Below are positions 6,736-15,934 of a stretch of 31,768 nt of DNA, one piece after another. The notes under the pieces are model-generated. The model did not search any database, was not told the origin of the DNA, and saw nothing but the letters and a program-made list of their open reading frames with translations. Source of the DNA: JADGGM01 sp035277485 (GTDB taxonomy: Bacteria > Gemmatimonadota > Gemmatimonadetes > Gemmatimonadales > Gemmatimonadaceae); assembly GCA_035277485.1 (NCBI GenBank), contig DATEKK010000044.1, forward strand, positions 1-31,768, given 5' to 3'. A program made the translations under genes and the position numbers. The stretch's first letter is position 1; every line of letters starts with the position of its first letter.

Positions 6736-8585
6736 ACCTTTTCTGCTGCATCATCCGCTACCGCGACGGATCGGTGCCGTCAGTGTGGCGCGCCCCGTTG
6801 GCCGTCGCCGCCGTGCGACTTGGTCTCGCGCCAGCGGAGACGGAACGTCCCGGATTCTGGGGCCTTACGGCCGGGACATCCGCCGGCCGCCGCCCAACGG
6901 TATGCACCGACGGTTCTCGCATCGCCATCGGGACAGTCCGCCTCGACCGAGAGTCAGGCGATGCGGCGTCTAACGATCTCTCGAACGTGACGCAGGCGTG
7001 GCCGACGGTCGGGGCCGCCATCGCGCGATTGCGCGGCGACTTCGGCGTCGTGCTGTACGACCGTGCGCGACACACTGTGTTAGCGGTTCGAGACGCATTC
7101 GGCGTCGACTCCCTGTATTATCGCGTGTTGCCAGGCGGCATCGCGCTTTCGTCGCGCGCGGACGTGCTCGCCTTCAGCGCCGATGAGTACGACCGCGGGT
7201 ACCTCGCGGCGTTTCTCGCCGGGAGCGCGCCGGTCGGGGGCGCCACGCCTTTCCGCGGTGTGTCGGTGGTGCCGGCCGCGCATTTCTTGCGCGACCGGGA
7301 CGGTCAGTTGTCCATCGAGCGGTGGTGGACGCCGGACCGGTTCCTGGATGTCGAGCCACGGCCAACGAGCGACTTGATCGACGACTTCCGGCATCGCTTC
7401 GCCTGTGCGGTGCGATCTCGCATGGCACCGGGCGAGCGAGAAACATGGTCGGAGCTCTCGGGCGGCCTCGACTCCTCGTCAATCGTGAGCATGGCGTCGC
7501 ACCTCGCGACACGTGGCGACGTGCCGCGTGGCCTCGCGGGGACTGTCACGTTGGTCGACCGGCACGGCACAGGCGGCGACGAGCGCCGCTACGTGAACGC
7601 GGTGACGTCGGCCTGGCACGTGCCTAACGTGCAGCTGCTCGATGACGCCCACGAGGCGGACGACGATGATCCGCCGCCAATCACTGACCAGCCGACGGCA
7701 TCGTATCTCGCGTACGCACGCGACCGCCGGCTCGCACGTGTGGTGCGGCGTGGAGGCGGGAGCGTGCTCTTCTCCGGGTACGGCTCCGACCACTACCTGG
7801 GCGGTAGCGCCATCTTCCTCGCCGATTGGGCTGCGCGCGGCAAAGTCGGCGCGACCGTTCGCGAGGCAACGCGGTGGGCCGTCGTCGGCCGCGTATCGGC
7901 GTGGGCGATGCTGTGGCACAACGTCGCTATCCCGCTTCTACCCGCTATGCTCATGCGACGGTCGCTCGAAGCGGCCCGTCTGCCGCCGTGGATCACCCCG
8001 AGCGCGATCCGCGACTATGGACTCGAGAGCCGCGCGCTCGTCGCCCGCGTCGCGCGCGGCCCGTTAGGACAAAAGTACGTCACGGATATTCTGCTCGCAC
8101 TCGAGAGCATGCCGGATATCCTCGCGCTCCATGCCGTGATCCAGGACGCGGTCGAGGAGCGCCACCCATTCTTGGATCGCGCGCTCGTGGAGCTGTCGCT
8201 CGGCTTTGCGCCCGCCATGTGCGCACAGCCGTGCGCGCGAAAGTGGGTGTTACGCGAGGCCATGTGCGGCATTCTGCCCGAAATCGTGCGTACGCGACAT
8301 GGGAAAGGATCCGTGGATGGCGCGTTCGCGCACTGGCTCGCGCGAGAGGGCAGCCGCCTAACGCGCAAGGTGGATGGTGCCGAAATCGCGCAGCTCGGGA
8401 TCATCGAGGCCGAAGCGCTCAGGCGTGCGATTCAGAAGGGAGTAAACGGGGAGCCATATCTGCGCGCGGCGCTCGTTCGCGCGTTTGCCTTGGAGCTTTG
8501 GTTGCTCGCGAGATCCGGTCGGTGGACGGCCGGCGGTGTCAGTCGTACCACAGCTTCACGATCGCAGTTTGCAGTTCAACCGTAA
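6732..8585 (+). CDS. lasso cyclase, asparagine synthetase-like (C protein)
   Basis: A 617-residue asparagine-synthetase B homologue. In lasso pathways this enzyme adenylates the side chain of a core Asp/Glu and joins it to the new N-terminal amine, forming the macrolactam. The N-terminal glutamine-amidotransferase-like half is degenerate: there is no Cys2 (it begins MNLFCC), as expected for cyclases that use a peptide amine instead of ammonia. The ATP-pyrophosphatase loop is intact (ELSGGLDSSSIVSM, Ser243 region), and the synthetase half continues with FSGYGSDHYLGG and VEERHPFLDRALVE. It overlaps the B2 gene by 4 nt and is followed after 23 nt by the precursor gene. With a transglutaminase-like partner and a small YxxP-leader peptide, a lasso role is far likelier than asparagine synthesis. 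Confidence 0.9.
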   Translation: MNLFCCIIRYRDGSVPSVWRAPLAVAAVRLGLAPAETERPGFWGLTAGTSAGRRPTVCTDGSRIAIGTVRLDRESGDAASNDLSNVTQAWPTVGAAIARLRGDFGVVLYDRARHTVLAVRDAFGVDSLYYRVLPGGIALSSRADVLAFSADEYDRGYLAAFLAGSAPVGGATPFRGVSVVPAAHFLRDRDGQLSIERWWTPDRFLDVEPRPTSDLIDDFRHRFACAVRSRMAPGERETWSELSGGLDSSSIVSMASHLATRGDVPRGLAGTVTLVDRHGTGGDERRYVNAVTSAWHVPNVQLLDDAHEADDDDPPPITDQPTASYLAYARDRRLARVVRRGGGSVLFSGYGSDHYLGGSAIFLADWAARGKVGATVREATRWAVVGRVSAWAMLWHNVAIPLLPAMLMRRSLEAARLPPWITPSAIRDYGLESRALVARVARGPLGQKYVTDILLALESMPDILALHAVIQDAVEERHPFLDRALVELSLGFAPAMCAQPCARKWVLREAMCGILPEIVRTRHGKGSVDGAFAHWLAREGSRLTRKVDGAEIAQLGIIEAEALRRAIQKGVNGEPYLRAALVRAFALELWLLARSGRWTAGGVSRTTASRSQFAVQP

Positions 8586-8608
8586 CTCCAACATCAGGAG
8601 GATTACAA

Positions 8609-8755
8609 ATGTCCACGTCCAAGAAGCCTTACGAGGCACCGGCGATTCGCAGTAGCGCGAATCTGATCGCAACCACCGAAAACGTGTTGATCAACGCCTT
8701 CGAGCCTGATCTCACCGGTCGTGATGCGTTTGGCGCCGTTGGCTTCGGCGTCTAA
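8609..8755 (+). CDS. lasso peptide precursor (A peptide), 48 aa
   Basis: A small gene with a strong ribosome site (AGGAGG, 7 nt before ATG) directly behind the cyclase. The leader begins MSTSKKPYEAPAI. Tyr8 and Pro11 form the YxxP motif that RRE domains recognise in lasso leaders. Thr23 lies 15 residues after that Tyr, the usual place of the conserved -2 Thr. Cutting after Glu24 gives a 24-residue core beginning Asn25, with Glu32 at ring position 8 and Asp34 at position 10. Cutting after Thr23 gives Glu24 first and Glu32 at position 9. The tail is Gly/Phe-rich (DAFGAVGFGV) with no Cys, so a class II (disulfide-free) knot is expected. Asn or Glu as residue 1 is unusual for the family. An inverted-repeat terminator follows at 8827. 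Confidence 0.8.
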   Translation: MSTSKKPYEAPAIRSSANLIATTENVLINAFEPDLTGRDAFGAVGFGV

Positions 8756-8826
8756 CGCATCAAGCACCGTCTTCGTCCACACTGCTGGTCGACCGAGCGG
8801 CGGCATCGTCGCGCGCGATGTCCGCA

Positions 8827-8857
8827 CGAGCCGCCCCGATCAGTTTGGGGCGGCTCG
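8827..8857. terminator. bidirectional hairpin terminator
   Basis: The perfect 11-bp stem CGAGCCGCCCC / GGGGCGGCTCG has a 9-nt loop and lies between the convergent precursor gene (+) and isopeptidase-like gene (-). The stop codon of the latter (8840-8842) falls in the loop. There is no long U-tract on either side. Confidence 0.7.
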
Positions 8858-11218
8858 ATTCGCGTCCGTGCGCGTACCGAGCGTCATTGAAAGCCACGCA
8901 AATATCCGTTTCCACACGTCGCGAATGTTTGCGGGAGATTCGATGACGTGTGTATCTCCGACGTAGCGGACGAGCTCCGCTCGCTTGCCTTGCCGGTACA
9001 GCGCATTGAAGAACTCTTCGGCCTGCTGCATGCCCTCGAAGTCTTGATCACCTTGAATGATCAACGTCGGAGTTTCCACACGAGTGGCCTGAAGGACCGG
9101 ACTATCCTCGATGTATCGCTCGGGATACTGCCAGAACGGCCCGCCGAGGCGTTGTTGTCCCGCCTCCAACATCTTTGGCGGTGCCATCACGGTGTGCGCG
9201 TATGTCCACGGTCTATCCCAAGCGCGGAAGGTGCCGCTGTAGCTGATCTGGTCGCTCTGCGCAGCCATCGCTATCGCGGAACGGAAGCGTTGCGTGCGAG
9301 TGATCAAGGCCAGCGTCGTCCAGCCGCCGAAGCTCTGGCCCATCACCGCGACGCGCGACGTGTCCACGACGCCTAACGACCCGAGGCGGTCGATCGCCGG
9401 GAGCACCGCGCCGGTGAGGTGCGGGCCGACCGCGCCGCCATCGCCGACGTCGGGCCAGAGTGGAATGGATGGATAGAGCACTGCAAATCCTTGCGCGGTG
9501 AGAAGCGACAGGTTGTACTGCGAAGCCCACACCCGGTCATCGCGCACGTCCGCCGTGTCTCCAAATGTGAACCCGGCATAGACCCAAACGACGAGCGGAA
9601 ACGACCCATCAGGCCGTCCGGGAGGCGCTGCCGGTAACACGAGCACTGCGCCCAATGAATCGCCATCCGCCGCACGATACCGCACGAAGACTTTCCGCGG
9701 ATCGGCGATGCTATCGCTCCACGCATTGATCTCGAGCAGCGTCTCGAGTCGGCCCGCTACGAGCTTCGCCAGAGCGCGGTCACGCCGTCGCAGGATCAAC
9801 CCATCTGCGTGCGGAATGCACCCATCGAGGCGATAGTTGTGAGGAACTACGCCAAGGGAACGAGCGGACACGCTGTCCGAGCTCAAACGTATTCGATACG
9901 CAATCGTGTGTCGGTCAGCGTTCTCAAGCGTTGCAACTATGCAGCGCGAACCTTCCTCGTCTGCCACTGACCCCAATTCGTGCAACACGAGCGTCGGTTG
10001 CCGGAGGAACGACGGAAGCGCATCTACGCGCTGTCCATCGCGCACGATGCGGTAGAGTGCACTGTGTGTGACAATTGTAGTCGGCTGGTCGGCGCTCGCC
10101 GCCTGCCGCGCCGAGCATTGGGGCATCGCAGCTGGACAGGCCGTTCGTGTGATACGCCCAGTGCGAGCATCGATCCGCCAGAGTCCCGGTTCCCAGCGGC
10201 CGGTAGCGTGCCACTCACCGCGCAGCAGGAGTCCGCGCCCGTTAGGCGTCCAGGCCGGGACCGGCATGTCCTCGCCGGTCGCTCCAGGCCTATCCACATC
10301 GGCGATCCAGCGTACGGTGTCGTGCCCGCTCGCATCGACGAGCCCGAGCGCATATACGCTCATCGTGCGCGTGAGTCGCTCGTCCGCGCGAGGAGACTCG
10401 AGACGCGATGTCAGCACCGCGAGCCTGCGATGGTCGGGCGACACGACGATGACGCGCCGACCCGACGTGGTGGGATCTCTCGGAATTGTCGCGAGAACGC
10501 GAGTGGTATGCCGCTCCACGTCCGCGATCACGATCGATTCGTCAACTAAGTAAGGTTGCACCGCTCCCGGAATGCTCTCGAGCACACTCGCGGTCGATAC
10601 CCTGCCCACTCTCTGTGCGCGCCATCCGGCGATCGTTGCCGACTCCGCCTCCGCAACGAGGTCGACGTGGGCGCGCCCGCCGGCCGGCAGCAGTGGCACG
10701 AGCAATGTGGTCTCACTCAGCCACACGAGTGGTTGCAGATCGCTCTCCAATCCCGTCTCACCCGCGAATACCCAGAAATCCACGCTGCGCGAATCTACAA
10801 GGCGAGGCGCGCTGTCGCCTAACCGCCAGGTCCAAGCCCGAAAACATGAGCAGCCATCGGTCGACAACATTGCAAGCCTGGTCCCATCCGGCGACCACAC
10901 AGGATGGAACCATCCGCTCCCTGTCCTACTGCCATGCGTCAGTTGTTGTCGCTTTTCATCGCTCAGGCGGACCAGCCAGATGTCGGTCCTCGGACGCGGG
11001 TCGACCGCCGTCATGTGAACACGTGCAACGTCGTCTAGCGGCCTCGCGATCTCGATGGCGACGTACTTGCCATCCGGCGACGGCACCACCGCATTGAGCT
11101 TTTCGAGGCGCAGCACGTCATCCACGGTCAACCCGCGCGATGCTTGCGCAGGCGCGCCTCGCCCTGCGATCGCCGTCGCACACGCCATCACCGCGACCAA
11201 CCGCCGCACGCTCACCAT
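8840..11218 (-). CDS. S9 prolyl-oligopeptidase family, probable lasso peptide isopeptidase
   Basis: A 792-residue secreted serine hydrolase. It has a signal peptide (RRLVAVMACATAIAG...), a beta-propeller with PSPDGKYVA and VWSPDGTRLAML repeats, and a C-terminal alpha/beta-hydrolase domain. The triad is visible: Ser629 in VMGQSFGGW, Asp726 in IIQGDQDFEG and His757 in VGDTHVIES. In proteobacterial lasso loci the isopeptidase AtxE, an S9 relative, opens the macrolactam of the threaded peptide. Convergence on a precursor gene and coupling to a TonB receptor make the same role likely here, though sequence alone cannot separate it from an ordinary S9 peptidase. The ATG at 11218 overlaps the receptor stop (ATGGTGA). 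An in-frame extension to 11362 would run into the receptor gene and precede the signal peptide, so it is rejected. Confidence 0.8.
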   Translation of the reverse strand: MVSVRRLVAVMACATAIAGRGAPAQASRGLTVDDVLRLEKLNAVVPSPDGKYVAIEIARPLDDVARVHMTAVDPRPRTDIWLVRLSDEKRQQLTHGSRTGSGWFHPVWSPDGTRLAMLSTDGCSCFRAWTWRLGDSAPRLVDSRSVDFWVFAGETGLESDLQPLVWLSETTLLVPLLPAGGRAHVDLVAEAESATIAGWRAQRVGRVSTASVLESIPGAVQPYLVDESIVIADVERHTTRVLATIPRDPTTSGRRVIVVSPDHRRLAVLTSRLESPRADERLTRTMSVYALGLVDASGHDTVRWIADVDRPGATGEDMPVPAWTPNGRGLLLRGEWHATGRWEPGLWRIDARTGRITRTACPAAMPQCSARQAASADQPTTIVTHSALYRIVRDGQRVDALPSFLRQPTLVLHELGSVADEEGSRCIVATLENADRHTIAYRIRLSSDSVSARSLGVVPHNYRLDGCIPHADGLILRRRDRALAKLVAGRLETLLEINAWSDSIADPRKVFVRYRAADGDSLGAVLVLPAAPPGRPDGSFPLVVWVYAGFTFGDTADVRDDRVWASQYNLSLLTAQGFAVLYPSIPLWPDVGDGGAVGPHLTGAVLPAIDRLGSLGVVDTSRVAVMGQSFGGWTTLALITRTQRFRSAIAMAAQSDQISYSGTFRAWDRPWTYAHTVMAPPKMLEAGQQRLGGPFWQYPERYIEDSPVLQATRVETPTLIIQGDQDFEGMQQAEEFFNALYRQGKRAELVRYVGDTHVIESPANIRDVWKRIFAWLSMTLGTRTDANRAAPN

Positions 11219-13944
11219 GTGGCACGCAATCCAACGACCGTTAGGCGGCCGTACACCGCGGTGATGTTGTCGACCTCCGAGGCGTACGAGTTGGTGAGGT
11301 TGTCCACCCGCACGAACGCGCGCACGCCATGCGGCAGCGTTTGCGTGACGCTCGCGTTCCACTTGAACACTGACGGATAGTCGATGATGTACGCGCGCGG
11401 CGCCTGCGGGTTCGGGTCTCCACCGAACACCGCGTTGAACAGCGCGATACGGTCGTAATTGCGAAACGATCCGATGAACGTCAGCCCGGCCTGCAGCTGC
11501 GTACGGCCCAGCGTGAGGCCGGTGTTGAAGCCGCCCGAGGTATGGGGGATGAGCAGCAGGCGATCACCGGAGTGATATTGGCCCGTGCCGTCGCCTAACG
11601 CACCGCCGGACACATTCCGCACCGTACTGTTGAACACCGAATAGGTTGCGCTCAACGTGACCGGCGCCAGGTTGAGGGAGCCCTCGAGCTCAATGCCGGT
11701 ATTCTTGATCTGACCGATGTTCTGATTCTGCTCGATCGTCGTTGTGTCCCCGGGAGCGCTCAGGATCACCGTCGTGATCATGTCGTCGACGCGCTGGTTG
11801 TAGTACGAGGCGCCGAACGTCGCACGATTGCCGAAGTAGAGGTCAACGCCGGCATCGAGTCCGCGCTGGCGCTCGGGTCCCAGATCGGGATTGGCGACCT
11901 GAACGCTGAACGGCGCCGCCGCGAGGATGGCTGATTTCTGGAACGGCAACGGCGGCTGGATCGCAACACCATAAGAAGCTCGGAGCTTGTAGCCCACGCT
12001 GCCCGCGTTGCCGGCGTATGATGCGCCGAGACGCGGCGCGATCGCCGACCCGTAGCCTGAGCCGAAGTTGTCGTTCTTGTCGCCGCGCACGCCGGCCGTG
12101 AGAAAGAATCGCTTGGCGAAGCCGAGTTGCTCCTGCGCGAAGAGCCCCGCGTTGTCGTATGAGTCACGACGGTACGCGGCGCCCGGCGCGAACGTTCCAT
12201 CGGCGTGCTCGGATGCCGAAACGCTCGATTCGGTACTCGACCAGTAGTCGGCGCCTAACGTAAGCGCCGACGTCACGGTCGAACCCAGGTTTGCCGATAG
12301 TGTGGTATTGTAGGTGACGCTGGCGCGCGACGTGGCGAATTCGCCGTACGCGCGAAGACTGTCGGCGGGCGTGAGGAATCGCGGCTCCGTCGATCCGCGC
12401 GGATTGTCGTAGCCGTCGAAGCCCAGCACGATGTGATGCTGCCACCACGGCGCCGTCGAGAATGACGCAGTCAATCCGACGTTCTCATCGGAGCGCGTGT
12501 CGCTCGGGAAAAACGGCTTGTCGTAGAACGCGTCGAAACTGGTTTGCCATTCTCCGTCGCGCACCGCCTGCGCCATGTAGGCACTGACAGGCGTCACGTG
12601 ATACACGCGGTGCGAGTACTGGCCGGTCAGATCCAGACGGAGGCCGCCCAGATTGCCGCCGACACGGCCCGAGAACACCGCGCGCTTGGAATCGTATTCG
12701 GGCGCCCACTCACCGGTGCTCGTGTACGACGCCCGGGCCGCATAGTCGAACATCGCGTTACCGGCGCTCACGCCTAACGAATGATCCTGATGAAACGTTT
12801 CGCCGTTCGCCCACTGGCTCTGGACGCCGCCGGCCGATACCTGCGCATCCACCTGCGGGCGCGTGAGCAAGGCCGACCCATGCTTGGTGAAGATCTGGAT
12901 CACGCCGACCATCGCACCTGCGCCGTACAGCGTGGACGCCTGCGGCCCGCGTGTAATCTCGATATGGTCGATGCTCTTGGGGTCTATCTGCGAGAAGGCG
13001 TTGCCGTACGCGAGCTCGACGCCATCCAGGTAGATCTTTGCCGGCGACGACACACCCTGGTTGAAATCGATGCCGCCGCGGAACGCGAGTCCGGGGTACC
13101 CGTCGTGCGTGCCGTCGTCGATCGCGACTGCACCCGGCACCGTGCCGCGGAAGAGGCCATCCACCTGGGTTGCGCCGGACTGCTCGATGTCGCGCGACGA
13201 AATCACTGTGATCGGCGACGGTACCGCCCGCACCTCGGTTGGCGCTATCGTGCCCGTCACAACAACCTCATCCAACGATCGGGGCGTCGCGCGCAGCGCG
13301 AAGTCGATGGCGATCGCGCTGTCCGATGCGAATACGACGCTGCGCGTCATCGGCGCGTAGCCGACGCGGCGCGCCGTCACCCGATGGGGGCCCACCGAGA
13401 CCCCAGTTAGGCGAAACGACCCATCCGCGGCGCTCACGGCGGCCGGCCCCGCGTCATCCACCGTCACGCGCGCCCGATCGACCGGCGCACCGGACTCGGC
13501 GTCGGTAACGCGGCCGGCGGCGTCGGCGCGCTCCGGCGTCGCACGCGCGGCGTGAGGCGGCGCCTCGAGCACGATCTGCGTGGCCGACCAGATCCGCGCG
13601 ACGACTCCAGTCCCGGCGAGCGCTGAGTCCAGCGCCTCGCCGACGGTGGCATTGCGCACGTGGACCGACACCCGGCGATCGACGGGGACGACGTCGCTGC
13701 TGTACGAGACGCTCACAGCGCTTTCCCTGGTGATCACGTGCAAGGCTTCGCGCAGCGTCACGCGGTCGAGCGACAGCGTGATACGAGACGGCGTCGCGCG
13801 CGCCGCTGCTCCGGGCGCTGCCGCCCGCTCGGCCAACCCGTCGTAGCGCAGCGCGGCGCGCGGTTGCTGCGCGCTTGCACGCACCGCAAGCACCGCCGAG
13901 ACGTGGAGGCCAATGAGGACACCTCCGCGGACGACACATTGCAT
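11212..13944 (-). CDS. TonB-dependent outer-membrane receptor with STN signalling domain
   Basis: A 910-residue receptor, likely importing and sensing the lasso peptide. Domains in order: signal peptide (residues about 1-25); STN/secretin-TonB signalling domain (about 52-128, LSLDRVTLREALHVITRES... to IVLEAPP), which talks to an anti-sigma factor; a carboxypeptidase-regulatory-like beta-sandwich (about 142-220); a TonB box-like DEVVVTG; the plug (PSPITVISSRDIEQSGAT... IEITRGPQASTLYGAGAMVGVI); and a 22-strand-type barrel ending in an aromatic residue (VVGLRATW). The ribosome site GGAGGTGATCCC just before ATG 13944 is nearly fully complementary to the 16S 3' end. It lies 57 bp after the FecR gene and overlaps the isopeptidase gene, so the three form one operon. 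Specificity for the neighbouring peptide is inferred from context. Confidence 0.9.
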   Translation of the reverse strand: MQCVVRGGVLIGLHVSAVLAVRASAQQPRAALRYDGLAERAAAPGAAARATPSRITLSLDRVTLREALHVITRESAVSVSYSSDVVPVDRRVSVHVRNATVGEALDSALAGTGVVARIWSATQIVLEAPPHAARATPERADAAGRVTDAESGAPVDRARVTVDDAGPAAVSAADGSFRLTGVSVGPHRVTARRVGYAPMTRSVVFASDSAIAIDFALRATPRSLDEVVVTGTIAPTEVRAVPSPITVISSRDIEQSGATQVDGLFRGTVPGAVAIDDGTHDGYPGLAFRGGIDFNQGVSSPAKIYLDGVELAYGNAFSQIDPKSIDHIEITRGPQASTLYGAGAMVGVIQIFTKHGSALLTRPQVDAQVSAGGVQSQWANGETFHQDHSLGVSAGNAMFDYAARASYTSTGEWAPEYDSKRAVFSGRVGGNLGGLRLDLTGQYSHRVYHVTPVSAYMAQAVRDGEWQTSFDAFYDKPFFPSDTRSDENVGLTASFSTAPWWQHHIVLGFDGYDNPRGSTEPRFLTPADSLRAYGEFATSRASVTYNTTLSANLGSTVTSALTLGADYWSSTESSVSASEHADGTFAPGAAYRRDSYDNAGLFAQEQLGFAKRFFLTAGVRGDKNDNFGSGYGSAIAPRLGASYAGNAGSVGYKLRASYGVAIQPPLPFQKSAILAAAPFSVQVANPDLGPERQRGLDAGVDLYFGNRATFGASYYNQRVDDMITTVILSAPGDTTTIEQNQNIGQIKNTGIELEGSLNLAPVTLSATYSVFNSTVRNVSGGALGDGTGQYHSGDRLLLIPHTSGGFNTGLTLGRTQLQAGLTFIGSFRNYDRIALFNAVFGGDPNPQAPRAYIIDYPSVFKWNASVTQTLPHGVRAFVRVDNLTNSYASEVDNITAVYGRLTVVGLRATW

Positions 13945-14000
13945 GGGATCACCTCCATCGTTGGGGACGCCTAACGCTCGACCGGCGCGAGCAGTCAGTG

Positions 14001-14966
14001 CTACGAGCTGGGAACGAGGACAGCGGTATCACCGCGCCAGGCGAGCCGCGTGCGCGTGCCGCGGGCGATGATGGCGAGAGCGTCGGTGAGCGATTCGCGA
14101 TCGAACGAGCCGGTGAAGTCGCGGCGCGTGAGCGATGAATCGCCGAGGATCACGGTGGCGCCGTACCATCGCGTGAGATCCTTGGCAACGTCGCCGAGCG
14201 GAGTCGCATCGAACGCCAGCGTGCCGGTGGTCCACGCGACGAATCGCAGGGGGTCGACTTTGCGCATGGTGACGGCGCCGCTCGAGTCCCACTGGGCGAG
14301 ATGCCCGCGATCCACGATGCGCGCATCGCGCGCCGCGTGAACCGCGACGCGGCCCTCAGCGACGACGACGCGCACGCGCGGATCCGACGGATAGGCGCGC
14401 ACATCGAAGACGGTGCCGAGGTCGCGGATGGTGAGGCCGTTGGCATGGACGACGAAGGGCCGGCGGTCATCGTGCGCGACCTCGAAGTACGCTTCGCCGC
14501 TCACTTCGACGTCGCGTGTCGCGCCGGTCTGTGTCGCGGGGTAGCGCAGCGTGCTCTGCGCGGCGACGACGATCTGCGTCCCATCGTCGAGCCTGACGAT
14601 CGCGCGCTCGGCCGGCCGGGTGATCACGGTCCGCTCCGCCACGGCAGAACCATCCGTTAGGCGGGCCGAGTATCGCCGGATCGCGTAGAGCACGGCCGCC
14701 GCGAGCAGCGTAGCGGCGATCAACCACCCGAGGCGGCGCGGTGCGTGGATGACGGATGCGCGATTGGCGCGTGGTGCGACGCGCCAGTGGGGAGCCGGCG
14801 GCGGATCGAGCGGCGGCGTCGAGTCCGCTAAGCCTAACGCAATGACGTCGTAAAACGCTCGATGGCGGCGGTCCGCGCCGAGCCAATCGTCGAATCGCTC
14901 GCGGTCGGCGAGCGCGCAATCGCGCTCGGCGTACCGGAGCAGCAGCTCCCAGTCGATGTCCAGCAT
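14001..14966 (-). CDS. FecR-type anti-sigma factor / transmembrane sensor
   Basis: A 321-residue FecR protein. The cytoplasmic N-terminus (DIDWELLLRYAERDCALADRERFDDWL) is the DUF4880-like sigma-binding part. A single membrane helix follows (LGWLIAATLLAAAVLYAI, residues about 78-96). The periplasmic FecR domain includes IVRLDDGTQIVVAAQSTLRYP and VSGEAYFEVAHDDRRPFVVHA, and the C-terminal STN-like DUF4974 domain includes LAFDATPLGDVAKDLTRWYGA. FecR relays binding of ligand at an STN-bearing TonB receptor to a cytoplasmic ECF sigma factor. Here the receptor gene is next in the operon and an ECF sigma gene is divergent, 230 bp away. That gap contains an 8-bp CCCCACAG/CTGTGGGG dyad (15021-15055). 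The chain receptor-FecR-sigma is well supported by context. Confidence 0.92.
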   Translation of the reverse strand: MLDIDWELLLRYAERDCALADRERFDDWLGADRRHRAFYDVIALGLADSTPPLDPPPAPHWRVAPRANRASVIHAPRRLGWLIAATLLAAAVLYAIRRYSARLTDGSAVAERTVITRPAERAIVRLDDGTQIVVAAQSTLRYPATQTGATRDVEVSGEAYFEVAHDDRRPFVVHANGLTIRDLGTVFDVRAYPSDPRVRVVVAEGRVAVHAARDARIVDRGHLAQWDSSGAVTMRKVDPLRFVAWTTGTLAFDATPLGDVAKDLTRWYGATVILGDSSLTRRDFTGSFDRESLTDALAIIARGTRTRLAWRGDTAVLVPSS

Positions 14967-15196
14967 TGCGCTCGTGGGATCGGGGTGTGTGCCTTATTCG
15001 ACCCGTCCCGTGGCGCCGCACCCCACAGGGCTATGAAAAAGCGCCGGCTGTGGGGTCAACTCGCGTGCGAAGTGTCGTCATGTGTGTGGACGACAGAATA
15101 CACGTGCTCGACTTCATCGTCGGTTGCAATAAAACGATGACGCTCGTGCGCGAGGAATGATGTATCCTTGCGCAACCCGAAACGGAGCACGTTGCC

Positions 15197-15850
15197 ATGT
15201 CAGAAGTCGTCGCCATTTGGCCCGTCCCCGAATTCCGCCTGCCCGGCGCCGAGATATCTGACGATGCCCTGGGCCGTCCGCCCCTTCGCTGGCCGCTGAC
15301 GATCAGAGAACGCGACACCGATGAAGATCGGGCGGCGTCCCAACGCCTTGGCTCCATCTTCCGTGCGCACTACTCGGAGCTGTACGCCCTCGTGCTGCGC
15401 TACGTGCGCATGCGCGCGCTCGCCGAGGAAATCATCCAGGATGCGTTCCTCGCGGTCTGGCAGCGGCGATTCGCGTGGACGCCCGAGATGGACCTCAAGG
15501 CCTACGTCTTCCAAACCGCGCACAATCGCGCGCTCAACCATCTCCGGCGTGACCGCGTCGAAATCGACTGGCAGCAGCTCGTCGCCGAGCGGCGAGAGGA
15601 GTGGGGACTGAGCCAGTACACGGTGGACGCGCGCGACGCGGCCGACGTGGACGAAATGGTGGAGCTCATGCAGCGCGCCGTGCAGACCCTTCCCACGCGA
15701 GTGCAGCGCACCATCGTCCTCCGACTGCAGTACCACCTCACCAACGCCGAGATCGCCGAGGTGATGGGGGTGACAGTGAAGGCAGTAGAGCGAAACATCA
15801 CGCGCGGGCTCAAAACCTTGCGACTTGCGTTCCATAGACCGGATCCCTGA
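15197..15850 (+). CDS. RNA polymerase ECF sigma factor (FecI/SigK-like)
   Basis: Sigma-70 family protein of 217 residues. Region 2 covers about residues 52-120 (FRAHYSELYALVLRYVRMRALAEEIIQDAFLAVWQ, then KAYVFQTAHNRALNHLRRDR), and region 4 covers about 155-212 (LPTRVQRTIVLRLQYHLTNAEIAEVMGVTVKAVERNI). A roughly 45-residue proline-rich N-terminal extension (IWPVPEFRLPG...) precedes region 2. It may be non-essential, with an internal start possible, but the ATG at 15197 has GGAG upstream. It is divergent from the FecR-receptor-isopeptidase operon, which it probably activates when the receptor is occupied, and convergent with another candidate anti-sigma gene (15935-16273). No promoter consensus for this sigma can be assigned from one site. 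Confidence 0.92.
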   Translation: MSEVVAIWPVPEFRLPGAEISDDALGRPPLRWPLTIRERDTDEDRAASQRLGSIFRAHYSELYALVLRYVRMRALAEEIIQDAFLAVWQRRFAWTPEMDLKAYVFQTAHNRALNHLRRDRVEIDWQQLVAERREEWGLSQYTVDARDAADVDEMVELMQRAVQTLPTRVQRTIVLRLQYHLTNAEIAEVMGVTVKAVERNITRGLKTLRLAFHRPDP

Positions 15851-15875
15851 CGGCCGCCGGCCTAACTGGATGGAC

Positions 15876-15896
15876 GCGCGGACACGGTGTCCGCGC
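15876..15896. terminator. bidirectional hairpin terminator
   Basis: GCGCGGACAC (15876-15885) and GTGTCCGCGC (15887-15896) form a perfect 10-bp dyad around one base. It lies between the convergent ECF sigma gene and anti-sigma-like gene. A CCTAAC and a CGTTAGGC word sit on either side. Confidence 0.6.
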
Positions 15897-15934
15897 CGCC
15901 GTTAGGCGCGCGGACGCGCGCGGCCGTGAGCGAC

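Noticed and set aside
11219..11362. N-terminal extension of the S9 isopeptidase-like frame
   Set aside because: It lies wholly inside the TonB receptor gene in another frame, and the signal peptide starts at 11218.
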